Origin: Didymella arachidicola
Taxonomy: Eukaryota; Ascomycota; Dothideomycetes; Pleosporales; Didymellaceae
Length of the DNA: 64,000 nt
Assembly (NCBI GenBank): GCA_016630955.3
Contig: CM049986.1
Location: 186,001-250,000, forward strand
Direction of reading: 5' to 3'
The notes beneath the pieces were generated by a model. That model was not told where the DNA came from. It did no database searches and was given only the letters and a program-made list of their open reading frames with translations. This document shows positions 1 through 12,059 of this stretch, piece after piece (position 1 is the first letter of the stretch; each line of letters starts with the position of its first letter). The position numbers and the translations under genes are program-made.

Positions 1-925
1 ACCAAACAATTTCCTGGGCTGGTGCAGTTCGGAAGATTGTTACCGACGTCCTGGCTTCTCAAGCTGAAGCCTCAGATGGCACAGGCCGTTTCCTTCGCCG
101 AGGTCTGTAGCTCTTCGAAACCGAGGTGGATCTACTAACGCAAAACAGGATGTAAAGAACAGCCTCGAAAATGCCCTTTCGGATGATAAGAAGAAGAGTG
201 ATACTGGTAACGTCTACCCGACCGTTTTCCACGAATTGTTGGACAGCGACCTCCCTGCAGTTGAAAGAACGCACCAACGTCTTCTCGCTGAAGGGGTCTC
301 CGTCATGATGGCCGGTACTACGACGATCGCGCACTACCTCAGAACAACATCTTATCACATCCTTGCGAGCCCATCTATACTTGCACGGCTGCAGGCAGAG
401 CTCAGGACAATCATGCCTGACCCACATGTCCTACCACCATTCAAGGACCTAAACCAACTCCCGTTTCTTGAAGCAGTCATCAACGAAGGCTTTCGCCTCA
501 GCCACGGCATCATCACGAGATTGACCCGTGTAGCCCCAACAGAAGACCTACACGTCCCAAACACCAACATAACCATCTCTGCTGGCACACCGGTCGGTAT
601 GTCATCCTGGCTTGTTCACACGAACGCCAAGCTCTTCCCTTCACCAGACGAATTTCAGCCTGAGCGCTGGCTCGACCCTGGTGCAGAGGGTCTCAAGAAA
701 TATCTTGTGAACTTCTCGAAGGGGAGTCGAATTTGTTTGGGCAAGGATCTTGCAAGGGCGGAGATCGTGTATTCACTGGCGCTGCTGATAAGACGATGGA
801 CCGGGGAAGAGGGATTGGGTATGCAACTGTACGAGACGGAGCGAAAAGATGTGGAAATCGAGAGGGACTTCTTTAATCCGTACTCGGACTTTGGGAGTAA
901 AGGTGTGAGGGTGGTGTTCAAGTGA
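1..925 (+). CDS. Cytochrome P450, 3' part (trichodiene-oxygenase-like fungal family)
   Basis: Haem-thiolate monooxygenase, cut off by the left window edge. Two exons are visible, 1-102 and 149-925. The 46-bp intron 103-148 has a GTCTGT donor, a CTAAC branch site and a CAG acceptor, and the frame is continuous across it. The reading frame shows the I-helix region AGTTTI, the ExxR motif in NEGFR, a PERW motif and the haem-binding loop FSKGSRICLG with its cysteine ligand, then ends at TGA 923-925. The overall pattern (HELLDSDLP, the RVAP segment, FSKGSR) resembles fungal secondary-metabolism P450s such as the trichodiene oxygenase group; this is recall of the family, not a search. The position usually holding the acidic residue of A-G-x-E/D-T is threonine here. 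The substrate is unknown. An SDR lies convergently 170 bp downstream. Confidence 0.9.
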
Positions 926-1093
926 GGCGGATCAAACTTGGATCTAATGCAAAGAAAGTAGGGGCTGGGTATGCTGGGGTCCAAGATTCTCTCTTCTACA
1001 TGCTCGCAGTCTCAAGAAGGGTTCATGAAGCACTCTTTGGCATTTATCCAGTCCTCTTCCCAATGCCAACATGATTCGACCCTGGCGTACTTG

Positions 1094-1964
1094 TCAGTTC
1101 TGCTCTTCGATAGCAACACATCGACTACTCACATATACAAACCACGGCATAATTGGAACGACCCATCTCGCCAATGCCACGTTACCGCCCTTCCACACTT
1201 TGCCAGTTGTGCCCGAGACTACAGCAGCAACCACCTCGTTTGCGAATTTCGTAGTGTCCATGTCGGCGAACTTCTCAATCTTCGAGATCTCCTTTTCGAT
1301 CGATTTGTATCGAGAGGTTGGAGGGAGCTCAGCAGGCGGCGGACCACTGACGCCAGAAGACATGTGGGAAGTCACATTACCAGCGACCAGGGTGATGACT
1401 CGGACGTTTAATGGTGCGAGCTCATAACGTAGTATTTCTGAGAGCATGTTAATGGCTGCTTTGGAGGCGTTGTACTGGCTTGGTTCTTGTCAGATCTTTA
1501 GCCTCCCGTGTGCACATTCTTTGCTGACTTTGGAAGGGAACGTTGACTTCACTGGCGACAGAACCAATGTTGACCACACAGCCCTTCGCCTTGATCAGCA
1601 TGCCGCTGAAGGTCTGCACCGTGCGCAAGGCGCCCCAGTAGTTGACTTTGAACAGATTTTTCGCGGCGTCGATGTCCACGTCTAGTGCTGGCATGATGTA
1701 CTGTTGGCCAGCGTTGTTGACAAGTACGTCTAAGCTGCCACCCGTGCGGTCTTTGACTTCAGCAACGACAGCAGCAATCGACTTCAAGTCGACAACGTCA
1801 AGCTCAAAGAGATGCACGTTCGGGATTGAGTCGAGTTCTGCCATCTTCTTGACGGATCGCGCGGTTGCAAAGACAATGTAGCCGCGCCGTTGGAAGGACA
1901 GAACGAGCGCAGCGCCAATGCCACCAGCGCTGCAGCCAGTAATGAGGACGGTTTTGGTTGTCAT
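1094..1964 (-). CDS. Short-chain dehydrogenase/reductase, AYR1-like; splice or frame uncertain
   Basis: Classical SDR oxidoreductase. The N-terminal Rossmann motif TGCSAGGIG, the NNAG motif, the GSVAS serine region and the YNASK catalytic Tyr/Lys motif are all present. It resembles the 1-acyl-dihydroxyacetone-phosphate reductase (AYR1) type of fungal SDR. Exon 1 starts at ATG 1964 and exon 2 begins at 1474 with the YNASK codons, ending at 1094. The join is a problem. The best-formed intron (1475-1528, GTCAGC donor, CTGAC branch, CCAG acceptor, 54 bp) shifts the frame. A 67-bp intron 1475-1541 with a poor GTTCCC donor keeps the frame and gives 267 residues, but removes residues normally present before YNASK. 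The gene may be slightly damaged or mis-sequenced. It is convergent with the P450, so a functional pairing is only a guess. Confidence 0.75.
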
Positions 1965-2285
1965 GATGATTTTGAGGAGATGAACCTAGTAGAAGCGACT
2001 GGGCCGAGAGTATGATATAGGTTCACCGGCTTCCAGCTGAGTTTCCGAACTCCAGCTAGGGTCTGTACTTTCGGCTAAGTCCTCAGCTTGCAGCTGTGAA
2101 GTTCGCCATCGCAACTGTGTCACCCAGTAGGCTGTTAAGCATGCATATAAAGTTTGTCCGGGGGCCTGTAGGATGCTTGGCATTTTGGTCAGCACGATCA
2201 TTGGCTGGCGGTTGCGACTCCAGGTCGGTGTATTGGCGCGATGCTCAGTGAGGACAGTCTCAGTATGCACCTCATATTTTATCTT
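1965..2285. other. Intergenic, nothing recognised
   Basis: Upstream of the minus-strand SDR. No supported gene, RNA or repeat was seen; it probably holds the SDR promoter. Confidence 0.5.
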
Positions 2286-3263
2286 TCAATATCTCAAGAA
2301 ACGGTTGAAGACACTGAGGTTTGCGGTCTCAATTGGTTCATGATCGTTACGTTTGGCCCGAGCGTGTGAGAGTCGGGCCAATAGACTACCCGAATACCAT
2401 CCAAAGTCGTCCTCAGCTGACGTGATTCCCGCGTAAGCATACCAGAAGCGCTCTCGCGGGATCTGGACATCGTGGCCTGTGTATGTCCTAATTCCAAGAG
2501 ATGCTACCACATCGCCAACTTTGACGATGGGTTTAGACAAGCAAGTCCGCAGTGTTCACATAGATACATACTACTTTAACAAAGTCAGGAAGGACAACGA
2601 TAACCAAGGATGGCAGCGTGATCGGGACTTTGTTGCCTTGCGATTGGACTCTAGCTCGCGCATGGCCAACTCGTAGCGGAAGTTGCAGCTCAGCAAACCA
2701 ACCACTGTTATCACTTAGCTGGAGTTGACTTCCGGATTGTTGATTGACGTTGACCCAGGTGAAGCTGGGCCAGCGTGAAATTTCGAAATTTGTTGTCTCG
2801 GCGCTTGTCACGTTGTGGATAGATCGGTTCACACCTGCGCGAAGGCTTGTGGCTTTATGACCATCTCCGTTGTTCTAAGATAGACAGGTGCTCTAAGTTC
2901 CGTGTCTGATAGAGCTGAAGCTGACGAACAAGGATCGCCATAATTGGCTGTCGGATTGAAGGTTTAGTTTTTGTTGACGCTCAATACGGCTGCTGAGTCT
3001 TTCAAGGCCCTAGAGCGTCGGCCAGAGTTTGCCCCTGCAGGAGACCCCTCAATGTTTCTGATAGCCGACTGGCTGCTAACAATGCTGAATAGAGCTGAGT
3101 CATTACTGCTCACGAGTGGAAAGCTGTTATGCCGATTGAACGACTGAAGGCTTACAAAAGGTGCATTGGTGAGATCTGATGACCAGTAGCGACGCCAAGA
3201 CCGCACGCTTCCTACGAACGCTTTGGGGTTTGTGTAGACTCCAAAGACTGAATTTCCAGCCAT
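2286..3263 (-). pseudogene. Possible fragmented minus-strand gene, family not recognised
   Basis: Three open stretches on the minus strand (about 3263-2964, 2832-2533 and 2540-2286) lie end to end with possible GT/AG junctions between them. The residue composition looks protein-like, for example the motifs SFTWVNVNQQ and ITSAEDDFGWYSG. I could not build one convincing start-to-stop model or recognise a domain. It may be a decayed multi-exon gene or chance open frames. Confidence is low. Confidence 0.25.
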
Positions 3264-3492
3264 CGTCCTGACGCGTGCGCACGATAAATTTCTGTCGGGT
3301 TGGTGTGCAAAGCATCTGCACCGCGTGGCTGCTTGAGGCCAGAAAGAGCCATCTCATGATGCTGACGTATGTATAAGACGGCGCTCATTTTTTCGAGATA
3401 GTATTGAAGACAGCGATGTCATTTTGCAAGTGCCATATCCTAAGAGGTCCCATCAAGTTGGGATATAGATTCGAGTGTGCACTCTTGGTAGC

Positions 3493-3905
3493 TCAGAACC
3501 GAGAGCTGTTGTCGATGTCTTGCTGTACAGCTCGAGACCGAGCATCCGGCACCTCCGCTTTTGCAGTACCCGTACTGCTTCCAGTATCTTCCTTCGGCCG
3601 CGCCAGGCTGAAACGCCTGCGATGCCCGTTGGGTCTTTCGGTAAGGCTCGGTGCGCGTGGTCGTGCTTTCCCTCGAGCGCGGCCGCCTACTACGGGGATT
3701 TCGTAGGTAACGGCGCGGAAGAGGTAGAGTATCAAGTCATAAACAACCAATGCTGCCCATGGACCGATCATTACTAATCCAAAGAACAGCTGCGTGGAAG
3801 TCGGTATTTGAAGCTTGATGGAAGCGAATGTTGACTTACAAAGACTCGCGTGAGCCATGTCTCAACAGTTGAGAAGCTCGCGGGGAGGATAGACAGCAAC
3901 CCCAT
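3493..3905 (-). CDS. Small predicted membrane protein, 120 aa, fungal-type, function unknown
   Basis: Two exons on the minus strand: 3905-3840 (22 codons from an ATG) and 3789-3493, separated by a 50-bp intron 3790-3839 with a perfect GTAAGT donor and a CGCAG acceptor. Joining them gives a continuous 120-residue protein. The hydrophobic stretch around residues 20-48 (segment FFGLVMIGPWAALVVYDLIL) predicts one or two membrane spans. It is followed by a basic, proline-rich, probably cytosolic tail rich in Arg, Lys and Ser. I chose the ATG at 3905 because it is the only start that makes the first exon in frame with the membrane segment. No family name is recognised. Confidence 0.7.
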
Positions 3906-4669
3906 CGTAAGTAACTACTAATTGCAGTAAAGTCAGTCGATTGAGCTCGAGGCTCGATAATCTCGCCGCCGACTCAGCAGAGGCTACAATTGAGCCAAGG
4001 TGAACGATGAGGGAACTGAGGACTGAGAGCAACGGCAGTAGCGTGATCAGGGAGACGCTGTTGCGCGCCGGACTGTCCAGCGAGCGGATCGTAATCGTTC
4101 TGTGGCTGAAGCTTATGCACGGACGAGAACGAGGGTCCTTAACCCCTCCTCTGCGCCTCAACACCACATGCAAGGCAGCACCACATCCTCAGGCACTCAT
4201 TGGATGGCTCAAAGACTGAGCCTCGCCGATCTAATGGTCAGGCTGATGCCGCTTTGCATCGCATTGCTCAGGGCGGCTTGAGCGTCCCCCGCTCACTGTG
4301 ACCCATGCAGGAACAGTCAACTTCATTGTTACGATATAATTTCTGACTCAAGCCAGCACTTTGGTGAGGATCTGAGGGCTCCTAGTGTCTACCACGAGAC
4401 GTTGCAATTGGGTTGAATTAGACGTGCCAGTTTGTTGGATGGCCGCCACTGCCAGTCGCGCTGTAGCCTAATCCCTCGCCGGTCAGTAAAACAAGCCTCG
4501 TCAGACTGCGGTCGCGCAAAGCTCCCTTATTCTCGAGCTGCATCTTCGATTTTGGCACTTTATTCCACGTAGGCTCTCAACTCTTCTCTTCCAACATTGT
4601 CGACTTGCTCTGAACACTGATACCTCGCTCTTCCCTGTCGTGGAGGCCGAGGACCCTGCAACTGACACA
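3906..4669. other. Divergent intergenic region
   Basis: Lies between the minus-strand membrane protein gene and the plus-strand BTB gene, so it probably carries both promoters. An open frame at 4173-3862 overlaps the likely 5' leader of the membrane protein gene and shows no recognisable product. Confidence 0.5.
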
Positions 4670-6266
4670 ATGGACGATCTCACTTTCCTCGACGAAGAAC
4701 TCGGTAGCGAGTACGGCGCGAGCGATGCAATCCTGAAGGCTGTTCTTCCTGGCGGCAAAGTCATCCACATCTCCAACAATATCAGTCCTTTCAAGGTCTT
4801 GGATACATGCCCACTCTTGTACCACGTTTTCGAGTACAACGCACAGGGCCGACTACAAGCAAGCATCGAAGCTTCTTCAGAGAATGCCATCATATCGCTT
4901 GTCCGCTATTGCTACACTTGTAATTACCTCTCCGGGGATTCAGACGGAGAGAGTATCTTGCTCTTGCAACACGCGGAGACCTACAAGATCGCCGAGGACT
5001 TCGACGTACCAGAACTCCAGATCATGGCGCATGGGAATTTCTCTTGCCATATCGAGTTCGCCTGCTGTCTACCCAAGCACCCAAGAGATCTTCTCGACAC
5101 CATCAGGTTCATCTATCGACATTTTGCCAGTGATGAAGCTCGCCGTAACCACAACCTTGTTGACACACTGCTCAACTACTGCGTTGCTGTCTACCTTTAC
5201 CACAAGCTGGGTGAGAGCCTGGACTTCTTAACGGCTGTCCACGAGATTCCAGCCTTTCGACAGGATCTTTGCCGGACAAACATCGCACGAAATTTCGAAG
5301 ATGACTGTAAGTGAATGCAGCTCGTCTCCTGCCAACTAAACCTGAACACATACAGGTGCTGCAGAAATCATTCGACTTCCTTCTGGTCTGATGGCTGAGT
5401 CGAGCATTGCTCCCACAACTATGGCATCTCGCGAGCTCGCGAGCGCGATGCTGTTTGACCTACCTCGTAAGCCTGCCTCTGCTGACGCAGCACCGATCGA
5501 CAACGCATCTGCCGACAAAGATACCGCTGCAGACTGCAGTACGTCACCGCTTGATGATAGATACCGTTGGCCGGCGCTGCGTGCTCGTCGCGATATCCCA
5601 GACCGTTCGAAGCACAGTGTGTCGCCTTGTGCCTTGTCTGCAGCGCTACTCAAATTCACCGATGTCAGTTTCCCAGATACCGATGACGACGAGAGCGAGA
5701 TGGACGGTGCATTGCGCAGGTACAAACGAGCCAGGATTGACGAGACAAGCGCACGGTTGAATTTGAAAGGTGCCCCCTTGCTACCCGAAGCAGGTCCATC
5801 AACGGGGCCTCATGTCAAGAAGGAGGCTTCTGCATTTACCAAGGCAGAAGAAGACTCCTACTGGGACGGCGCATTCAACCAGGTCGATACAAAGCCTGCC
5901 AAAGTTGCCACCGAGGGCACATCCCAAAACGCTCGACGCCTGCTCTTCGAGTATGGACGCCGCAATGCTCGACATGCGCCGGCCCTACAGCTAAGCAAAC
6001 ACGGTGAACACGCTAGCGCATCTGCGACGCTACCTCACCGACCTCGTAACCCTGAGCCTGTGGCGGATGCAGTCAACGGCGCCGACAGCCTGAGCGAAGA
6101 CGAGGGCTTTGCCATCGTGCACCACCCGCAGGCAACAGGTAACAGCACGCCGCGCACTCAGATTTCGAGCCCTGAGCTCATTTCCTTGGCATCGATTGCT
6201 GAGATCATGATCAAAGATGAGAATACCAGCGACGATGAATGGACTGACGTTGAACCTTTGGACTAG
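4670..6266 (+). CDS. BTB/POZ-domain protein, 515 aa
   Basis: Two exons, 4670-5306 and 5356-6266, with a 49-bp intron 5307-5355 (GTAAGT donor, CTAAAC-type branch, TACAG acceptor). The N-terminal about 210 residues look like the divergent fungal BTB/POZ fold: a start resembling DAILKAVLPGGKVIHI, followed by an FKVLDTCPLLYHVFEY segment and a helical region with YKIAEDFDVPELQ. The rest is low-complexity and acidic, probably disordered, and ends in an acidic tail. The ATG at 4670 was preferred (context ACACAATGG); an in-frame GTG at 4640 is unlikely to be used. BTB proteins of this kind often act as dimerisation or cullin-3 adaptor modules, but no partner is visible, so the role is inferred only. 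Confidence 0.75.
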
Positions 6267-7892
6267 ATTGTTTGGATATTATCTTGTGCGATCATCACTG
6301 CATTTACACTGACATCATCCACCAAAACAAACATTGCGGCGTTGGCCTCGCATTTCCACGTATTTTAGGGGCGTTACTACGGATGTTGGCGGCACAATAC
6401 ACACTGGAAGGGACACGGCAAGGGACAGCTCTAAAGGCGTTTAGATTGGCGTCCTTTGCGAACACTCGCATGGCTCATGTGGAGTAGGCAACGGAGCAAA
6501 TTGTCACGAAAATCATACACAAGAATCTTGCACTACACCTGAGCTTCTAAACGTGTCGTCAAGGTAACCGCCACCGTGCCAGGAAGTGCACTGCGTCGAC
6601 AGATTCAGAGTTTAGGCAATGACGAGAGGTTTCAATTTCGAGATCAAACCGCTTCATTCTGCGTTCGCTAATGCGATTTGAATGACTTTGGAGACAAACA
6701 GACGCAGCGTTCCAAGTGATCTGGCCAGAGACGGCAGAGACAGAGCATGTAACAATGGGGAAGCACTTTTTGGTTGCAGGAAGAAGCAGACGTAGAAGTA
6801 GTGCAGGAGCACGGAGGAGGAGGCAGCGGGCTTTCTACACGCATTTCTAGCACCGGCACCACGCAGATGATCCGGGTGGTCGATGACGGCAGCTTCGGGA
6901 ATATTGGCAGCACCATGAGCGAAGACCATGTTGTTTTGGATCTGGATAGGTCTGTTCTCGAGCAGATGGTATGGCGATTCATAAGAGCCTAGCGCATGGA
7001 TTGAGCTTTCCGTGGATTGAGAGCACCACACATGCGCCAGGTCCTGAGAGATTTCGGCTTGGCCCGCTAGGGAAGATAGATGATGCTCAGGCTCAATCTT
7101 TGAAGACGGACACCAAGACTCTTGCCTTGCCAGCTAGTTGCATAACGTGCAGTACCACCATTATTTCGTGCACAACGCCGCGCCACAGACATGTTTCACT
7201 CTGAAAGCACTTTCGAACTATGCGGGCTCCCATGGACAGAAGAACAAGCATCGCATCAGAGGCAGTGCATTCCGACGACCATCAATCTCAGGAATCGCGC
7301 TTTTGAATAGCATTTCCAAACGTGGGTGCAGAAGAAGATATTTCGGAAGTCCGAGCGGCATGGTAAAGATTCGCAGGGCTTTTGCGACCAGAACAAGACC
7401 ATGTATGTTTTTGGATGCGTGTTGAAGAGCGAGGTCATGTCCTCACGGCAACATGGTTGAGAAGAGCGTGGATTTTGTATTTTGGAGTGCAGAGGCGGAA
7501 GAAGAACATCCCTTTCAGAAATCAGGATTTTTTTTGGAAGTAGAGCTGTGGAAGATTGGAGCAGAAGTAGGGAAACTAGGGAGCGCTATTCCGCCCTTTT
7601 ATGTTCACGATGTCTGTCATGTGACTAGTTTGCGTGGAGCAGTGACGTTGTACATGTCCCTTGTGGACATTGTCACATGTGAACAGGGCTCTACGAACAT
7701 GAAGGTGACTACTAGAAGACAACAAAGAAAATGTGCGTATTGCTGACCGTGACTGTGCCAACCCTTTTACCCAACCGAGGACCCTAGAAAAAGAAGAGAA
7801 AACGTGACGGTAGATGTGAAGTCAAAACGCCGCCTGTGCAATACGGTACAGTACCTAAACCAAAATAAATCAAAAGAAAACGGCCAACAGAG
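6267..7892. other. Long intergenic region between convergent genes
   Basis: 1.6 kb between the 3' ends of the BTB gene and the Brl1 gene. Only short overlapping open frames are seen, with no start-to-stop model and no recognisable protein. No tRNA or repeat was found by eye. It could hold 3' UTRs or a noncoding transcript. Confidence 0.5.
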
Positions 7893-9449
7893 CTACCTAA
7901 ACCCTCGCCTCCGACTCGGTGTCTTCATCTCCTCTCCCACTCCTTGTTGAGGATAGCTCAGCAGCGCCGGCGTGCTCTGCGTATGTTGCAGCATCGGAGG
8001 TTGCTGTTGCGTAAACCCTCGCCCCTCATACGGTGGTTGATAAGGCGTCTGCCACGCTGTCGAGCCGTTCTCGAGGTAGTTGTTCGAACTGACGCGGTGC
8101 GGCGTCTGCGGCGGAGCGAAGTCGTTGTATTGCGGCTGAGGCTGAGCGTGCTGTTGGCGGAACAGGCCAAAAGCCCAGTTGGAGACGTTGAAGCCGCCGA
8201 AGATGATGATGGTGAGGAAGATCTATTGTTGAAATGGTTGTCAGCGAAGGCGCAAAGCAAAAAGAAGAACGACTGAACGTACCATAGACTTGTAGCTAAA
8301 CTCTTCGAAGAAGCTGTTGATGATGCGTGCGCATGCCCGGACCGTGATACTGGCACGAGCGAGCTTCTGCGGATCGCGACTCATGCACGTCTCCCAGTTT
8401 CCGCAAGCCATCTCCATAGCCGGCACGCGCGTGTCCGGCTCGCACCGGTTCTCGCGGTAGTTCTTCACGCATTGCGCGATCTCGACCATGATCTCTGAAT
8501 GATGCTTGTCCGACTCGATGTTGATGTCCGCAAAGACGGCGTTCAACATGATATATACCACCCACATGAATAGGAGGAGAAAGAAGGCGTTGACTGCGAA
8601 CTGAAGGTAGTAGGCTAGCACTGTGGGTAGCCTGGGATGTGCTTCGATCCAGTGGAAGAAGCCTGCGATGCTTGCGCTGTAGGTCTGCCGCGCCTGAACT
8701 GCTTCTGTCGCTGTGTTCTTCGTGTGCGCCATCTCGTTCTCAGACTCGTCGTCGTCGTGCACCGCCGCACGTTTTTTCTTTCCCCTCTCCGAGCGTTCCC
8801 GTGTTGACCGACGACGCTTCAGGACGCGGTTCTCAAGCTTGTCGTTGTAGTGCTTGCGCGAGAGTTCCTTCTCGATCTCCTTCGGCAGCTCCTCCTTGGA
8901 CGGACTCGGGCTACCCCAATTCCTGATCGTCCTCATGAAGCTCTGTCGCCTGCTTGTCTTCTTTGGACTCGGGCTGTCCATCAGCACCTTCATCTTGCCC
9001 GCCATGTTTGTGTCTGGTGTTGCCTGGTCGCTCTCTTGCGCCGGCGTGTTCGGTGTCTCGCCGCCGGAGCTAAAGTCGTAGTCGGCGACCGGTGTACGCG
9101 CTGTCCACGCGCTGTTCACGTGGTGTGGTATCGAAGGCAGGGGCTTTGCGCCGCTCTGTGGGAAGTTGGAAGCGGCTTCGCGCACACGGCTCGGTGTCGC
9201 GAAGGCGTTCTTGGTGGGCGAATCGAACTGCGACTGGGGAACTGGCTGGCCGAAGCGTGGCCCTTTGCCTAGTTGAGATGTCCCCTGCCTTATGAACGGA
9301 CTGGGCGCCGTTGGGTCAAGCTCACGTCTTCGGGCGGGCGAGTTGGCGATGGAGGTCAGGAAAGGCGACTGCTGGTCAACTGGGCCGTATTTGTTGTCGT
9401 ACTCAAAGTCCATGGGCGTCGTCGACTCCCGGTGGCTTCTACGGAACAT
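7893..9449 (-). CDS. BRL1: Nuclear-envelope protein Brl1/Brr6 (di-sulfide-bridge domain), 498 aa
   Basis: Integral nuclear-envelope protein needed for nuclear pore complex assembly and lipid homeostasis in yeasts. Two exons: 9449-8283 and 8222-7893, with a 60-bp intron 8223-8282 (GTACGT donor, GCTGAC branch, TAG acceptor). The first 270 residues are disordered and Ser/Pro-rich, with a basic cluster at 211-227 that could be a nuclear-targeting signal. The conserved domain follows: membrane span about 281-302, a lumenal loop with four cysteines C327, C336, C349 and C355 (the family's disulfide signature), and a second span about 390-410 starting exactly at exon 2. A Gln/Pro-rich tail ends at TAG. 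Distinguishing Brl1 from Brr6 is not possible here, as many filamentous fungi have a single member. Confidence 0.9.
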
Positions 9450-9715
9450 TGTGGCTGACTCTCACACGCGTCAAGGTGAAGGCCAGTTGAAGCTGGTTGT
9501 GGGGTAGAGGGAACTGGTGTTGCTATGGGAAAGTGGGTCCGTAAACAAATGTGGCAGCCGCGGTGGTGCGCTTATCGATTACGGGGTGACGTATTCACCG
9601 GTGCGTAAACAACCACGCTACATTCACGAATGCTTCACTCGACATCAGAGGATCAAGTAGGTTATTTATGAAAGTATCATTATTTCTGCATGTCTGCTAT
9701 GGACCTTTCACTTAT

Positions 9716-11306
9716 TCACAACGGGTTGGCGCCCTTCGGCAGCCTGACTTTGAACACCAACACCTGCGAATCCAGACTGTAGCCAGACCCATCCTTGTAA
9801 GGCTGTTTGCCAGAGTTGATGTATCCATTCTGGGTGATGAAGTCGTTGTCCGAAAAAGAGATCAAGTAGTACTCCTTGCCCTCGCCCTTGGTCTGGAAAT
9901 CACTGTCGACTGGAGCAATGGCAAAACTCTCCCACTTCTCATTCAGCAGGTTCGCATCTTGGGCACCTCCATTACGGACACCGAAACGATTGAGCTGCGA
10001 GTTTACGTTGTACGACAGCCACGGGCAGTACGTCGCAGGAACAACATCGCTCTTCAGGACACCCTTGTTGCTCGCAATCTGGGCATTGAAGGCATCGTAC
10101 TTGCCCTTGATGTTGGTGGCGTTGGAGATGTCGATGACATCGGCATTGCGGTAGATGGACGTCGATAAATCCTGACCGTGCCCAGCGCCGGAGTCACGGG
10201 CCAGCACAAGCAGTTGCGTCTCCGAGATGTAGTGTATCTCAGATTGCCCGGCTACCTTTCCTGTGGACAGCACAGGCAGCTGAACGGCATACTCGGCCTC
10301 AAGTTCGACAGACTTGGTCTTGACACGGTACTTAAGAAGGCGCGTGTTGCGGCGCGTAGAGGACTTGGACCCGCCATCCTGAATCGTGGCGCTTTGTAGC
10401 ATGGTGTACAAGTACTTGCCATCAGGGCTAGAGGTCAAGGCTTCGAGACCTTGATTATTAGCTCGGCCAGTCGACGGATCTTCAGGAGTGATCTTGTAGT
10501 TCTGGTCGTAAATCGGCGGAGATGCCGCACTGAACGACTCCGTACCATTGCGCAGCGGGATGAAAGCATCGGGAGTACGGATAGCCTGGATCATCTTGCC
10601 GTTCTTATCGAATTGGTAGACGTACGCTGCGTATTCATCAGAGATCCAGTACGATTCGTCATCACCGAGGACAAGGCCTTCAGTGTCGAGTGGGACACGG
10701 GCGCCTCCTGTTCCGTTGTTGCCGAACCCATCGCCGGCGTCTTGCGGGATGTTAGTGGAAGTATGGGTTTGGAAAGTATTGCAACTCACACTTCGCCAGA
10801 GGCAGGTCGGGGAATCCGGGGTAAGTGATGGTTCCAGTGGGGTCAAGACCAGTCAGAGGTGTGCCGTCCGGGCCAGTAAGCAGGAGGGTATCAAGATACG
10901 TGAGCTTGAAATTGGGTGACGCCGGCTTCTCCACGGTAGCGTCTACGATTTCAAAGTCGAAGCTGAACTTGTGAATGCGACTCTGCGTATTCTGTGTGCC
11001 TTCAGTGTTCCAGCCGCGGTCCGGCAGGCCATACACAATGCCTGTGTATGCCTCATTCTTGCCTTTCTTGCTCTTCCAGCTCTTCTTGTCTAGTGCAATT
11101 GCACTGCCGATACCACCGATTGTGTCACCAAACTTATCACGGGCATCGCTCGCCAGCTTGCCGTAGCCAGCGAACGCCGAGTAGGTGTAGGTCTTGCCAT
11201 TGCAGGTCGTGACATTGACAGGCACTGGAGTGCTGCTGGGAGTCGGCTTGGCGATGACTTGAATTAACGGCAAAGCCAGTAGGCTGAGAGAAACAGTGAA
11301 GAGCAT
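9716..11306 (-). CDS. Secreted esterase-like phytase family protein, 513 aa
   Basis: Two exons, 11306-10790 and 10740-9716, with a 49-bp intron 10741-10789 (GTGAGT donor, CAAG acceptor). The ATG at 11306 opens a clear signal peptide (MLFTVSLSLLALPLIQVIA). The mature part matches the esterase-like activity of phytase family: IVYGLPDRGWN, then DTEGLVLGDDESYWISDEY, NNQGLEALTSSPDG and the C-terminal EKWESFAIAPV segments, typical of a beta-propeller. Several N-x-S/T sites suggest glycosylation. The likely role is an extracellular phosphoesterase; the substrate is not determined. An upstream in-frame TTG at 11339 is not needed. No intact gene lies within 2 kb upstream. Confidence 0.85.
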
Positions 11307-12059
11307 TGTGGTAATTGATCGTGTGCCTTGCTGCAACAATGGTAGGCGGTGCCAGGTTCTTATATCACATACTGCAGATCCGGATGACGCGACCCAGAAA
11401 CCAGGCGCAGGCTGTCATTCGAGGCTACCTTCGACCAAAGCAGGCACGTTGCACATTGTTTGGCTGCAGGAGCGAGAGGTCACATTAGGCTACTTGGGTC
11501 GCCCCTTGGACACCAGGAGGTGGCGTGGAGATGGTGATCCAGGAACGCGTGCTTTTTCTGGATGCTATTGAGGCGGCAGCTAATCAAAACATGCACTGAT
11601 AAATGACCAATGATGCTGCTCAAAGGCGATATGCGCATCGATGCAGGTGCGCACGTTGTTGGGACAGAAGCTGTGAGTCGCTGAGGGGATCCGCGGCTGC
11701 AGATGCACTTGCCGAGTGGGGCAGGCGGCAAAAGTAGCGCACCTCCAAGGCTTCTTGCTACCTTGGTTAGGAACTGCATTGATATCGACTCGAGAATCTC
11801 GAGATTCCAAAAGACGTTCACAGGACTCTAATGCGAGTTGATAGCCATTCATATCTATGTCGCTATTTCCTATGAAGAACTCCGAGCGCAGGTACAAACA
11901 CAGAAAGCTAGCACTACCTGATTTACGTGTGTCATCAACTGATTCAACTTTACCCCATGTATTTCAAATGGTACGCTTTGACGCAGGACTTCTGATCTCC
12001 GGCAGTTCTAACACTTCATTTTGGGGTAGTTCAGCACTTCAGTATGAGCATTTACTGGG
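11307..12059. other. Intergenic, nothing recognised
   Basis: Upstream of the phytase-like gene and downstream of the kelch pseudogene. It contains short open frames only. Confidence 0.45.
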
